Of a stretch of 64,000 bases of DNA, positions 8,179 to 16,768 are shown in pieces (position 1 is the first letter of the stretch; every line of letters starts with the position of its first letter). Under the pieces are notes generated by a model. It was not told where the DNA came from and did no database searches. It saw nothing but the letters and a program-made list of their open reading frames with translations. Source of the DNA: Limnoglobus roseus (GTDB lineage: Bacteria > Planctomycetota > Planctomycetia > Gemmatales > Gemmataceae); NCBI RefSeq assembly GCF_008254045.1, contig NZ_CP042425.1, positions 7,516,163-7,580,162 of the forward strand, read 5' to 3'. Made by a program: the position numbers and the translations under genes.

Positions 8179-11100
8179 ATGTTCCCCGCGTTTTGGAAGA
8201 AGCGTGTCCTGAAGCAACTGACCACCGCCGCGAAGAAGGCGAAGCCGACCGGCCTGAGGTGCGAGTCACTCGAAGATCGGCTAACGCCGGCGGCTCAACA
8301 ACTGATCGCGAGCGCGGTCGAGTTTGGCGTGGCCCCGACCGTCTCCGTGTTCGACGCGGCCACCCGCCAACTCAAATTCACCGTGCCGGCTTACGAATCC
8401 ACCTTCACCGGCGGCGTGCGGGTGGCGATCGGCGACGTGGACGGCGACGGCGTCGAGGACCTCATCACGGGGGCCGGTCGCGGCGGCGGCCCGGTCGTGA
8501 GCGTTTTCAGTGGGGCGGACGGGAGCTTGATCCGCACCTTCTTCGCCGGGGACGATACCAACCGCGGCGGCGTGACGGTGGCGGCCGCGGACTTCGACGG
8601 CGACGGACTGGCCGACGTCGTGGTCGGGGCCGTGAAGAACGGCGTGGAAATCATCCAGGTCCTCCGCGGGACCGACGGGGCGGTGCTGAAGGAGTTCCGA
8701 CCGTTCGACGCGGCGATTGAAGGCGTGAACATCGCGACCGGGGACTACAACGGCGACGGCACCCCGGACGTGGTGATCGGGGCCGGCGTCGGCGGCGGCC
8801 CGCGCGTCACAGTCGTCGACGGCAAGACCTCGGAGATCCTGCTCAACACCTTCGCCTTCGAACCGTCGTTCCGCGGCGGCATGCAAGTCGCCGCAGGCGA
8901 CCTGGACGGTGACGGCCGGGCGGAAGTCATCGCCGCGGCCGGGCCGGCCGGTGGGCCGCGCATCGTTTCCTTCGCCGGGGGGACGGGCGTCCAGACGCAC
9001 AGCTTCTTCGCTTACGACAACACGAACGCCCGCAACGGGGTGCAGGTGTCCGTCTTCGACGTGGACCGCAACGGCACGAACGACATCGTCACCGCCGACG
9101 GCCCCGGCCAAGCCCCCAACCTCCGAGCCTTCGACGGGATATCCCTCGCCCGCCTGGATATCTCGTCGTTCCCCGGCCTGCCGTTCGGGTCGGTCGTTGT
9201 CTTCGGTCCCGGTCCGATCGACACGACCACCCCGTCGGCAGTGGTCAACACGACCGCGACCAGCCCGACGAATGTTAACCCGATCCCGTTCACGATCGCC
9301 TTTAGTGAAGACGTCAGCCCGCTGACGGTCGCCGGCCTCAGTGTGACGAACGGCACGGTGACAGCCCTCGCGTCCACCGACGCTCGCACATACACCGTGA
9401 GCGTCACGCCGACCGGCCAAGGAAGCGTGGCCGTTTCGGTACTGGCCGGGGCCGTCGCCGACGCCGCGGGCAATCCGAACACGGCGTCCAACAGCGCGAG
9501 CGTGGTCTTCGACAGCGTTGCCCCCGTCGCGACGCTCGCCACCACGGCGGCCGACCCAACGAACCTCGTCTCGATCCCGGTTTCGGTCACGTTCTCCGAA
9601 GGCGTGAGCGACCTCGACTCCTCGACCATCGCCGTGACGAACGGCACGCTCTCGAACTTCGTCGCGGTGGACGGCCGGACGTTCACGTTCGACGTGACAC
9701 CGACGGTCGATGGTCTCGTCGCCATCGACCTCGCCGCCGGTGCGGTCATGGACGCGGCCGGCAACGCAAGTGCGGCCGCCAGCCTTACGATCACGTCGGA
9801 CCGAACCGCCCCGAGCGTCGTGGTGGAAACCACGGCCGGTGATTCGACCGGCGTGAACCCGATCCCGTTCACGATCACGTTCGACGAAACCGTGAGAGGC
9901 TTTACTGCCACCGGTGTCAGCGTCGTCAACGGGGCCGTACTGAACTTCGTCGCGGCCGACGCCCAACACTACACGTTCGACGTCGTCCCGGCCGGCACGG
10001 GCGATGTGATTGTCTCCGTGGCCGCGGGCGTCGCAATCGATGCGGCCGGGAACGCCAATACCATTTCGAACGACGTGACGGTGACGTTCACCGGGACCGT
10101 GGTCGCCCCGACGATCTCGACAACGGCGTCCGACACGACCAACCTCACGCCGATTCCCGTGACCGTGACGTTCAGCGACGACGTGACCGACTTCGACGTC
10201 AGCGACCTCGTCGTGACGAACGGCACGGCGTCGAACTTCGTCGCGGTGGACGCCCGAACGTACACGTTCGACGTGACGCCGGTGACGGACGGCCTCGTCA
10301 CCGTCGCCGTCCCACCGGGGGCCGCGCTCGACTCGGCCGGTGCCCCGACGGCGGCCGGCACGTTCAGCATCACCTCCGACACGACCGCCCCCGTGCCGGT
10401 CGTCAGCACGACGGCTTCGACCGTCAACAACCTTGCGACGATAGGCTTCACCGTCACGTTCAATGAGGACGTAACCGGGTTCAGCGACGACGCGATCGTC
10501 GTGACGAACGGCACGACGTCGAACTTCGTGGCCGTGGACGCGCGGACGTACACGTTCGATGTGACCCCGACCGCCGACGGCCCCGTGACGGTGTCTGTAA
10601 CGGGCGGCACCGCCTTCGACACCGCCGGCAATGCTAGCACGGCATCAGCGGATGTGACCGTTACGTCCGACCGGACCGCACCGACGGCGACCTTGTCGAC
10701 GACGGCGGCCGATCCGACGAACGCCAGCCCGATCTCGTTCACCGTCACGTTCGATGAAGATGTCGTCGGGTTCAACAACTCCGGTACCACCGTCACCAAC
10801 GGGGCCGTGTCAAATTTCGTCGTGGTGGACGCCCGGACCTACACGTTCGACGTGACGCCGACCGCCGACGGATTAGTGACAGTCGACATCGCGGCCGGGG
10901 TCGCTTTCGACGCCGCCGGCAACGGCAACGTGACCGCGTCGTTCGCCCTGACGTTCGACACGACCGGACCGGTGCCAACACTCTCGACGACGGCACCGGC
11001 GGCAACGAACGCCGGCCTCCTGTCGTTCACGATCACGTTCGACGAGGACGTGGTCGGGTTCGATGAGACCGGACTGGACGTGACGAACGGCACGGTGTCG

Positions 11101-11871
11101 GGCTTCGTCGCCGTGGACGGCCGCACGTTCACCTTCGACGTCAGCCCGACCGCGGAGGGCGATGTTACGGTTTCCGTGCTGCCGGGCGTGATCTCCGACG
11201 CCCTCGGCAACCCGAATCCGGCGTCGAATGTCGTCACCGTCGTTTACGACGTCACGGCCCCGACGCCGACCTTGTCGACGACGGCGACCGACCCGTCGAA
11301 CACCGCGACGATTTCGTTCACCGTCACGTTCGATGAAGGCGTGACCGGGTTCGACGAAACCGGGCTGACCGTGACGAACGGGACGGTGTCGAATTTCGTC
11401 GCCGTGGACGCTCAGACGTACACGTTCGACGTGACCCCGACCACCGATGGCCTGGTGACAATCGACATCGCGGCCGGGGTGGCCTTCGACTCTGCCGGTA
11501 ACGCCAGCAATGCGGTGACCACGTACACGATCGTTTCGGACCAGGCGGCTCCGACGGTCACGATCGACCCGACTTCGACCGGCGGCATCACGGGCACGGC
11601 CAGTGACGGCCCCGGCACGGGCGTGACCGGGATCGAGGTGAGCGTTCAAGACGTGAACGGCTCGGGGCTGTTCTGGGACGAGACGACGCAGGACTTCACC
11701 AGTTCGGTCGAACTGTTCTACGCCGCCACCGACACGTCCGGCCTCGCGGACTGGTCGACCTGGGCGTACTCGCTGCCGGCCGGCGTCACGGGCGACTTCC
11801 AGGTTCACGCCCGCGGGTCCGACGCAGCCGGGAACCCGGGCGAAGAGTCCGCACTCGTGACGGTGTCGTAA
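8179..11871 (+). CDS. Large extracellular protein: SLEDR motif, FG-GAP repeats, eight Ig-like repeats
   Basis: The protein has 1230 residues. ATG 8179 has GAGGAG 7 nt upstream; an in-frame TTG at 8164 would swallow that site. The N-terminus is basic (MFPAFWKKRVLKQL) and ends in SLEDRLTPA (30-38), the planctomycete extracellular signature shared with two other proteins in this window. Residues about 45-340 hold five or more FG-GAP/integrin-alpha-like repeats with calcium-type loops such as DVDGDGVED, DFDGDGLAD, DYNGDGTPD and DLDGDGRAE. Residues about 350-1125 contain eight tandem Ig-like units of roughly 90-100 residues (Big_12-like; each has STTA....N, an SFTVTF strand, VTNGTVSNFVAVDARTYTF-type core and an AAGVAFDAAGN end). 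A different beta domain closes the protein. It is probably an adhesin or matrix protein. No catalytic residues are visible. Confidence 0.93.
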   Translation: MFPAFWKKRVLKQLTTAAKKAKPTGLRCESLEDRLTPAAQQLIASAVEFGVAPTVSVFDAATRQLKFTVPAYESTFTGGVRVAIGDVDGDGVEDLITGAGRGGGPVVSVFSGADGSLIRTFFAGDDTNRGGVTVAAADFDGDGLADVVVGAVKNGVEIIQVLRGTDGAVLKEFRPFDAAIEGVNIATGDYNGDGTPDVVIGAGVGGGPRVTVVDGKTSEILLNTFAFEPSFRGGMQVAAGDLDGDGRAEVIAAAGPAGGPRIVSFAGGTGVQTHSFFAYDNTNARNGVQVSVFDVDRNGTNDIVTADGPGQAPNLRAFDGISLARLDISSFPGLPFGSVVVFGPGPIDTTTPSAVVNTTATSPTNVNPIPFTIAFSEDVSPLTVAGLSVTNGTVTALASTDARTYTVSVTPTGQGSVAVSVLAGAVADAAGNPNTASNSASVVFDSVAPVATLATTAADPTNLVSIPVSVTFSEGVSDLDSSTIAVTNGTLSNFVAVDGRTFTFDVTPTVDGLVAIDLAAGAVMDAAGNASAAASLTITSDRTAPSVVVETTAGDSTGVNPIPFTITFDETVRGFTATGVSVVNGAVLNFVAADAQHYTFDVVPAGTGDVIVSVAAGVAIDAAGNANTISNDVTVTFTGTVVAPTISTTASDTTNLTPIPVTVTFSDDVTDFDVSDLVVTNGTASNFVAVDARTYTFDVTPVTDGLVTVAVPPGAALDSAGAPTAAGTFSITSDTTAPVPVVSTTASTVNNLATIGFTVTFNEDVTGFSDDAIVVTNGTTSNFVAVDARTYTFDVTPTADGPVTVSVTGGTAFDTAGNASTASADVTVTSDRTAPTATLSTTAADPTNASPISFTVTFDEDVVGFNNSGTTVTNGAVSNFVVVDARTYTFDVTPTADGLVTVDIAAGVAFDAAGNGNVTASFALTFDTTGPVPTLSTTAPAATNAGLLSFTITFDEDVVGFDETGLDVTNGTVSGFVAVDGRTFTFDVSPTAEGDVTVSVLPGVISDALGNPNPASNVVTVVYDVTAPTPTLSTTATDPSNTATISFTVTFDEGVTGFDETGLTVTNGTVSNFVAVDAQTYTFDVTPTTDGLVTIDIAAGVAFDSAGNASNAVTTYTIVSDQAAPTVTIDPTSTGGITGTASDGPGTGVTGIEVSVQDVNGSGLFWDETTQDFTSSVELFYAATDTSGLADWSTWAYSLPAGVTGDFQVHARGSDAAGNPGEESALVTVS
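9220..11540 (+). repeat. Eight tandem Ig-like coding repeats
   Basis: Within the 8179 gene, units of about 270-300 bp recur eight times, each with the landmark VTNGT followed by RTYTFDV or RTFTFDV and ending near DAAGN. Divergence between copies is moderate, so this is an old duplication series kept by selection for fold. Boundaries are approximate. Confidence 0.85.
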
Positions 11872-11878
11872 CTCAGTC

Positions 11879-11910
11879 GGTCCGCCGGGAACACGAGTTC
11901 CCGGCGGACC
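11879..11910 (+). terminator. Strong hairpin after the FG-GAP/Ig gene
   Basis: A perfect 14-bp stem (GGTCCGCCGGGAAC, 11879-11892) pairs with 11897-11910 across an ACGA loop, starting 8 nt after the stop codon. A short pyrimidine-rich tract with CGGTTTCCGTTCCCC follows. There is no canonical U-run, but position and stability make a transcription terminator or 3' end stabiliser likely. Confidence 0.7.
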
Positions 11911-11944
11911 CGGTTTCCGTTCCCCCTGCCCGAGATCCTAGCCC

Positions 11945-12469
11945 ATGGTCCCGACCGCCGACCCGCAACGAACGCCCGCGATCGGACTGGACCTCGCCCT
12001 GCTGGCCTTGCTCGTCGAGCAAGCCCGCACGCGGTTACTCACCTCAAGGGCGGACGACCCGCTCTTTCTCTCGCGATTCGGCTGGTCGGTCCTCGACCAC
12101 CTGGAACTTCGGCCGACGGACGTGGTCGCGGCCGGGGCGTCCCAGCAGGTGGTTCAGAAAGCCTACGAAGAGATCGGCCGGCGGTTCCTGGACGTCGTGT
12201 TACCGGCGATCGAAGACATCCCCCACCTGGATGCGAAGCACGTGGCCGAGTACCTCGCCTCGATCGACCCGAACCGCCCCGTCGCGAGTCGTCTGTCGGC
12301 CGCGTTCGGGGCGAGCCGGATGCGACTGTTCGACCGCGACCGGCGGTTGGTGTACCGGTCCGTCGGCTACCGCGGGCGGCGAGGCGACCCCCTCGCCGAT
12401 TTCCTGATCGAATACGCGATCCGGCCGGTCGTGGTGGCCGCGGCAAGCCTCCCGACCCGCGACTTCTGA
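11945..12469 (+). CDS. Hypothetical cytosolic protein
   Basis: This is a 174-residue, mostly helical, charged protein without a signal peptide or membrane segment. I do not recognise the family. Visible features are a Leu-rich first helix (LDLALLALLVEQARTRLL), a central acidic segment around IEDIPHLDAKHVAEYL, and an Arg-rich C-terminal third (ASRMRLFDRDRRLVYRSV). Coding is supported by strong third-position GC and lack of a competing frame. The ribosome site is weak (GAGATC). It converges with the YitT gene, 8 bp apart. Confidence 0.65.
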   Translation: MVPTADPQRTPAIGLDLALLALLVEQARTRLLTSRADDPLFLSRFGWSVLDHLELRPTDVVAAGASQQVVQKAYEEIGRRFLDVVLPAIEDIPHLDAKHVAEYLASIDPNRPVASRLSAAFGASRMRLFDRDRRLVYRSVGYRGRRGDPLADFLIEYAIRPVVVAAASLPTRDF

Positions 12470-12477
12470 GCTGTGAC

Positions 12478-13320
12478 TCAGTGGAAGACCCGCCGCTTCA
12501 CGACGCCGCCCGTCGCCTCATGGACCGGCAAGACGACGATGAACGCTCCCTCGTCGATCCCCTTCACCACCCCCTCCAGGCGGGTCACTTCCAGCCGCGT
12601 CACGACGCAGAACAGCACTTCCGTCTGGGCGGCCGTGTAGCCCCCCTTGCCGATGAACGTCGTCACCCCGCGGCCGAGTTCGGAGAGGATCGCCTGGCGG
12701 ATCGGCTCGTGCTTCGCCGACATGATGAGGACGCCGTTGTACGCCTCAATGCCGTGGAGCAGGTAGTCGATCGTCTTCGACCCGGCGAAGTACGTCAGGG
12801 CCGAGTACAGGGCCGGCTCGACGCCGAGGTAGAACGCGGCCGTGCCGAAGATAAGGACGTTCAGCCCGAGGACGACCTCGCCGACGGTCGCGAACGACCG
12901 CTTGCTGACGATCACGGCCAAGATTTCCGTGCCGTCGAGGACGCCGCCGCCGCGGATCGCCAGGCCGACGCCGGCCCCGACGAAGAACCCGCCGAATATG
13001 GCCGCCAGGAACTTGTCCGTCGTCGCCACCGGGAACGGGACGAACTCCAGGCACAGCGCCTGCCCGACGATGGCCACCGAACTCGTAACCGCGAACCGCC
13101 GGCCGATGTGCTTGTGCCCGAGGGCGACGAACGGGGCATTCACGAGGACCAGGAAGACCGACAGTGGCAGGCCGGAGATTCGGGACATGAGCATCGACAC
13201 GCCGGTTACGCCGCCGTCGATGAAGTGACTTGGGAGCAAGAAGCTCGCCAGGCCGAGCGACGCGACGAAGATGCCGGTCGTGAGGTAGAGCCAGTTCCAC
13301 CGTGGTTTGACGCTTGCCAT
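12478..13320 (-). CDS. YitT family membrane protein (DUF161 + DUF2179)
   Basis: This encodes 280 residues. Residues 1-200 hold about five or six membrane segments, including WLYLTTGIFVASLGLASFLL and FLAAIFGGFFVGAGVGLAI, with the family hallmark GGGVLDGTEILA. The C-terminal 80 residues form the cytosolic DUF2179 module (GRGVTTFIGKGGYT, then a short core and EGAFIVVLPVHEA). Length and order are normal for YitT proteins, which are membrane proteins of unknown, possibly transport, function. It lies 31 bp downstream of the small gene at 13352-13861 on the same strand, so the two probably share a transcript. Confidence 0.93.
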   Translation of the reverse strand: MASVKPRWNWLYLTTGIFVASLGLASFLLPSHFIDGGVTGVSMLMSRISGLPLSVFLVLVNAPFVALGHKHIGRRFAVTSSVAIVGQALCLEFVPFPVATTDKFLAAIFGGFFVGAGVGLAIRGGGVLDGTEILAVIVSKRSFATVGEVVLGLNVLIFGTAAFYLGVEPALYSALTYFAGSKTIDYLLHGIEAYNGVLIMSAKHEPIRQAILSELGRGVTTFIGKGGYTAAQTEVLFCVVTRLEVTRLEGVVKGIDEGAFIVVLPVHEATGGVVKRRVFH

Positions 13321-13351
13321 GATACCTTTGTGTGAACGAAGTTTGTGGCCG

Positions 13352-13861
13352 TCATTGGTCGGCCGATCCGAGGTCGCCGGGCGTGAAGTCGATCGTGAAC
13401 GACGGACCGCCCGTTCCGAAGAACGACCCGATCCGCTGCCAGGCGTTCATCGACCGCTTCCACCGGCGGAGGGCCGCGTCGATACGGGCGACGGCCGGGT
13501 CGCCCCGCTCGCGGATCGCGTGGAACACCGAGAAGAACCCGTCGGTGTTCCCTTCCAGCAGGAGGGCGGTCGCGTAGTTCGCCTGGAAGACGGCGGGCAC
13601 CTCTTGCTTCATCGCCAGCCCAGACGGCTCGAACACCAGCCGCCGGAGGATGCCGGCCGCCTCGGCGGGCCGACCGGTCCGCATCTGGCACACCGCCCGA
13701 GCGTTTTGTATCCAGGGCGTACCGGGTCCCGCCAGTAGGCTCAGTGCCTCGTCGGGTTTTCCGCGATCGAGACAGACACTGACCCGCGCGAGCAGATCGT
13801 GCGGGCGGTCGTTCTGATCGGACAGGTCAAGTGCGTTGAGCGACAGTTGGTGAAGGTTCAC
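13352..13861 (-). CDS. Hypothetical TPR-like helical protein
   Basis: I place the start at GTG 13861 because AGGAG lies about 7 nt upstream; the ATG 24 nt further upstream has no ribosome site and would place this one inside the gene. The 169-residue product has helix pairs that look like degenerate tetratricopeptide repeats (LARVSVCLDRGKPDEALSLL, ARAVCQMRTGRPAEAAGILR, ANYATALLLEGNTDGFFSVF). It ends with a predicted non-helical tail, SFTIDFTPGDLGSADQ. There is no signal peptide. It probably serves as a protein-interaction scaffold; its tight spacing to the YitT gene suggests a shared role that cannot be specified. Confidence 0.75.
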   Translation of the reverse strand: MNLHQLSLNALDLSDQNDRPHDLLARVSVCLDRGKPDEALSLLAGPGTPWIQNARAVCQMRTGRPAEAAGILRRLVFEPSGLAMKQEVPAVFQANYATALLLEGNTDGFFSVFHAIRERGDPAVARIDAALRRWKRSMNAWQRIGSFFGTGGPSFTIDFTPGDLGSADQ

Positions 13862-13955
13862 GCATATTCTCCTGGGCGGCGGCACACAACTCAGTCCAGG
13901 GACGAGCCGGCCGCCGGTTGGCTGGGATAAATGGAAAGGTGTCGATCCTCGACCG

Positions 13956-14315
13956 CTAAATCAGCCAGGAGCAATGCACGATATGAAGTCGGCGGGGGTG
14001 GAAGCACCTCCCCATCATCCCGACGGGATCGGACGGTACCGACGACCGCGGACGAGTTGACCGTACAGTGGGATATGGAGGCTCGCCCGTGGGTTCCGTA
14101 GTTCGCCCCCACGAGCCCAAGGACGGATTCTTGTGCAGATGAATCGCCGGATCTGGGGATTGGTGCCCTGAGTCAACCACCACGCGACTTGGGGACGGCG
14201 AGATTCGAGAATACCCCGCCCGGTCCTGCGCGTTCACCAGGCCGGACAAGGCCACGATCGCCACACAGACGGCAACAAAACGCGGACCCAAGTCAGCAAC
14301 TAGGGAACAGTTCAT
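13956..14315 (-). CDS. Possible small exported protein
   Basis: A 119-residue frame starts at ATG 14315 with a very good ribosome site (GAGGGGAG, 9 nt upstream). Its N-terminus looks like a Sec signal peptide (FVAVCVAIVALSGLVNAQ). After that it is rich in Pro, Ser, Arg and His with no recognisable fold, and the C-terminal half (RRLHIVHCSWLI) does not look like a secreted domain. It may be a real short exoprotein or a decayed gene whose start region survives. Confidence 0.4.
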   Translation of the reverse strand: MNCSLVADLGPRFVAVCVAIVALSGLVNAQDRAGYSRISPSPSRVVVDSGHQSPDPAIHLHKNPSLGSWGRTTEPTGEPPYPTVRSTRPRSSVPSDPVGMMGRCFHPRRLHIVHCSWLI

Positions 14316-14882
14316 GAGATAAATCTCCCCTCGGCCAGAGGAGGAAATTGAACAACTAAAGCAATCGCAATGCCGTAAGATCGGCTGTCCTCAAACGCGG
14401 TGTGATTTGAACTACCGCGTACTGATTTTTTTGGCCGGTGGAAAACTTCCTGAACTGATACTGCACAGCACGTTTCAAAAGTTGCACAGGACCCAATGTT
14501 CCTTTGCCTTTCGGTCGATCCGCGAGGGCCTCGGTGATTAACATCAAAACCCTCACGGATCGATCGAAGGCAACCAGTGATCTATGGCCGTCAATCGACA
14601 CCCCAATCAAGTGTTGAGTAACGCTGGTGGCCAACTGGGGTTCTCCACGTACAGTTGGTCGCGCAGCTCGCGTGCAGCTATGCCCTTGGCCCGGGGGATC
14701 CCGAACCGATCGTAACGGCGTTACCAAGTCGGGCTGGCACGAAAGAAATTACAGGCCCGTCACCGCCAAAACTCGACTCTGTGGCCGACTCAACCCCTGC
14801 GTTGACAAACGCGCCCCCACCCCTCATGACCCGCCGGCCGCGGACCCGATCCGGATTGCGGTGACATTCCATACCGCCCTGT
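14316..14882. other. Gene-poor stretch, nothing firm
   Basis: A minus-strand frame at 14356-14727 (123 residues, including LIGVSIDGHRSLVAFD) is open but has no ribosome site or recognised domain. Local composition is more AT-rich than in the flanking genes. I call nothing here. Confidence 0.35.
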
Positions 14883-15119
14883 TCAACCCAGCCGCCCGGA
14901 CGCGGTTCGAGCGTCAGCAGTGGGAACCGTCGTGAGCGGCAACTTTGCGATCGACGGGGCAATGTACTGCGTGGCGTTCGACGGGCCGCCCCCAATCGCT
15001 ACGTAACCGGCAGCGTCCGCACGCTCAGAACGCAATACGCCCCGCGCCGACGTCGGCTTCAGGGTGAACGGCAAATCGTGTTCGAGGGCTGGACAGCGAG
15101 GCGGGGATGGCCGTGTCAC
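14883..15119 (-). CDS. Short ORF overlapping the DUF1501 stop (GTGA), unknown
   Basis: A 78-residue frame begins with GTG at 15119, overlapping the last base and stop codon of the DUF1501 gene (GTGA), the usual arrangement for translational coupling. The sequence contains LPFTLKPTSARGVLRSERA and AGYVAIGGG and matches nothing I know. It may be the start of a truncated third operon gene or fortuitous. Confidence 0.25.
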   Translation of the reverse strand: MTRPSPPRCPALEHDLPFTLKPTSARGVLRSERADAAGYVAIGGGPSNATQYIAPSIAKLPLTTVPTADARTASGRLG

Positions 15120-16555
15120 GCGATAACGCCCGTGACGACGCGGCCGGCCACGTCCGTCAGCCGCTCGTGCCGACCCTGGTGGAAGTACGTCAGTTTCTCG
15201 TGGTCGAGGCCGAGCAGGGCCAGGATCGTCGCGTGCAGATCGTGCAGATGGACCTTATCCTCGACCGCCTCGAAACCTAGGTCGTCGGTCGCGCCGTAAG
15301 CGGTGCCGCCCTTCACGCCGCCGCCGGCCAGCCACATCGAGAACCCGTAGGGGTTGTGGTTGCGGCCGGGCTCGCCCTTGCCCTCGCTGAACGGCATCCG
15401 ACCGAACTCGCCGCCCCAGACGACGAGCGTTCTCTCCAGCAGGCCGCGCTGCTTCAGGTCCGCCAGTAGGGCCGCGATCGGCTGATCGACCTCGCCGGCG
15501 TGCCGGCCGTGGTTCTTCTCGACGCTCTGGTGCGCGTCCCACGTCTCTTCCAGGTGGCCGCCGCCGCTGTACAGTTGCACGAACCGCACGCCGCGTTCGA
15601 CCAACCGCCGGGCGATCACGCAGTTGCGGCCGAACTCGTCGGTCGGTTGCTTGCCGACGCCGTACAGGTCGAGCGTCGCCTTCGTCTCTTTCGACAAATC
15701 CACCGCTTCCGGGGCCGCCGACTGCATCCGGTACGCGAGTTCGTAACTGTTGATCCGGGCCGCCAGGTCACGGCCGCCGGGCCGGGCGTCGAGGTGCTCT
15801 TGGTTCAGTTTCGCCAGTAGGTCGAGTTGCTCCTTCTGCACCTTCGGCGTGACGTGGGCCGGGCCGCGGAGGTCGAGGATGGGGTCGCCGGTCGGGCGGA
15901 ACAGGGTGCCGGTATACGCCGCGGACATGAAGCCGTTGGACCAGTTCGGCTGGCCGCTGATCGGGCCGCCGCGCTTGTCCATCAGCACAACGTAGCCGGG
16001 CAGGTCTTGGTTCTCGGTGCCGAGGCCGTAGACGGCCCAACTGCCGAGCGACGGCCGGCCGATGAACGTCTTGCCCGTGTTCATCTGCACGAGGGCCGAC
16101 CCGTGGGCGTGGCTGTCCGTGTGGCACGACCGAATGACAGCGAGCGAGTCGGCGTGCTCGCGGACCTTCGGGAAGTAATCGGACACCATCAGCCCGCTCT
16201 TGCCGCCGGGGCGGAACTTGCGGAATCCCGGCGTCAGGAACCCGACCTTGCGGCCGCCGGAGTTGATGAACTTCTTGTCCGCCGGGAGCGACTGGTTGGC
16301 GTGCTTCTCGATCATCGGCTTGTGGTCGAACGTGTCCACCTGGCTCGGCCCGCCGTTCATCAGGAAGATGACGCTCTTGGCCTTCGCCGGGAAGTGCGAC
16401 TTCTTCGGGGCCGTCGGAGTTTCCGTCGCGGTGGCGTGCTTGGCGAAGAACCCGTCGGCGAGGAGGAAGCTCGTAAGCGCGGTGCCGGCAAAGCCGCCGC
16501 CCATTTGCCAGACGAATTCGCGGCGGGTGTGCCCGCAGGGGAAGGAAGATGTCAT
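15116..16555 (-). CDS. DUF1501 protein with Tat-like signal
   Basis: The start at 16555 has GGAGGC 3 nt upstream and opens with MTSSFPCGHTRREFVWQMGG, a twin-arginine-type leader followed by a short hydrophobic run. The 479-residue protein is a DUF1501 member, a sulfatase/alkaline-phosphatase-fold family encoded next to DUF1549/DUF1553 proteins across planctomycetes. Landmarks are IFLMNGGPSQVDTFDHKP near the N-terminus, AHGSALVQMNTG, RGVRFVQLYSGGG, VVWGGEFGRMP with GRNHNPYGF, and HDLHATILALLG near the end. It lies downstream of the cytochrome-DUF1549-DUF1553 gene, separated by a 213-bp spacer containing a palindromic element. Biochemical function of the family is not established. Confidence 0.92.
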   Translation of the reverse strand: MTSSFPCGHTRREFVWQMGGGFAGTALTSFLLADGFFAKHATATETPTAPKKSHFPAKAKSVIFLMNGGPSQVDTFDHKPMIEKHANQSLPADKKFINSGGRKVGFLTPGFRKFRPGGKSGLMVSDYFPKVREHADSLAVIRSCHTDSHAHGSALVQMNTGKTFIGRPSLGSWAVYGLGTENQDLPGYVVLMDKRGGPISGQPNWSNGFMSAAYTGTLFRPTGDPILDLRGPAHVTPKVQKEQLDLLAKLNQEHLDARPGGRDLAARINSYELAYRMQSAAPEAVDLSKETKATLDLYGVGKQPTDEFGRNCVIARRLVERGVRFVQLYSGGGHLEETWDAHQSVEKNHGRHAGEVDQPIAALLADLKQRGLLERTLVVWGGEFGRMPFSEGKGEPGRNHNPYGFSMWLAGGGVKGGTAYGATDDLGFEAVEDKVHLHDLHATILALLGLDHEKLTYFHQGRHERLTDVAGRVVTGVIA

Positions 16556-16580
16556 ATCGCCTCCGATGTCTTCAGTCGCG

Positions 16581-16749
16581 GTGCGGCGGCAGTCGTTAGC
16601 CAGGGTGAAACCCCTGGGACCAGGCACCCGAAATGGACAAGCCCCGGAGGGGCGGCAGTCGCATCTGTCACCCCTCCGGGGCTTGTTGGTTTGGCGGGTA
16701 GGTTCCGGGGTTCCGCAGAGCCTCCACCCCTGGCTAACATTTGCCGCAC
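16581..16749. repeat. Nested inverted-repeat element in an operon spacer
   Basis: Two palindromes are nested. The outer arms are 16581-16607 (GTGCGGC...GTTAGCCAGGGTG) and 16725-16749 (CACCCCTGGCTAAC...GCCGCAC). The inner arms are a perfect 14-bp pair, AAGCCCCGGAGGGG at 16639-16652 and its complement at 16671-16684. The element fills the spacer between two co-oriented genes and has the look of a miniature palindromic mobile repeat or a transcript-processing hairpin. Confidence 0.75.
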
Positions 16750-16768
16750 CTCCGGTGCTAAACGCAGA

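Noticed and set aside
8281..9969. Minus-strand frame of 562 codons opposite the FG-GAP/Ig gene
   Set aside because: Same reason: antisense mirror of repeated Asp/Val/Thr codons with no recognisable fold or ribosome site.
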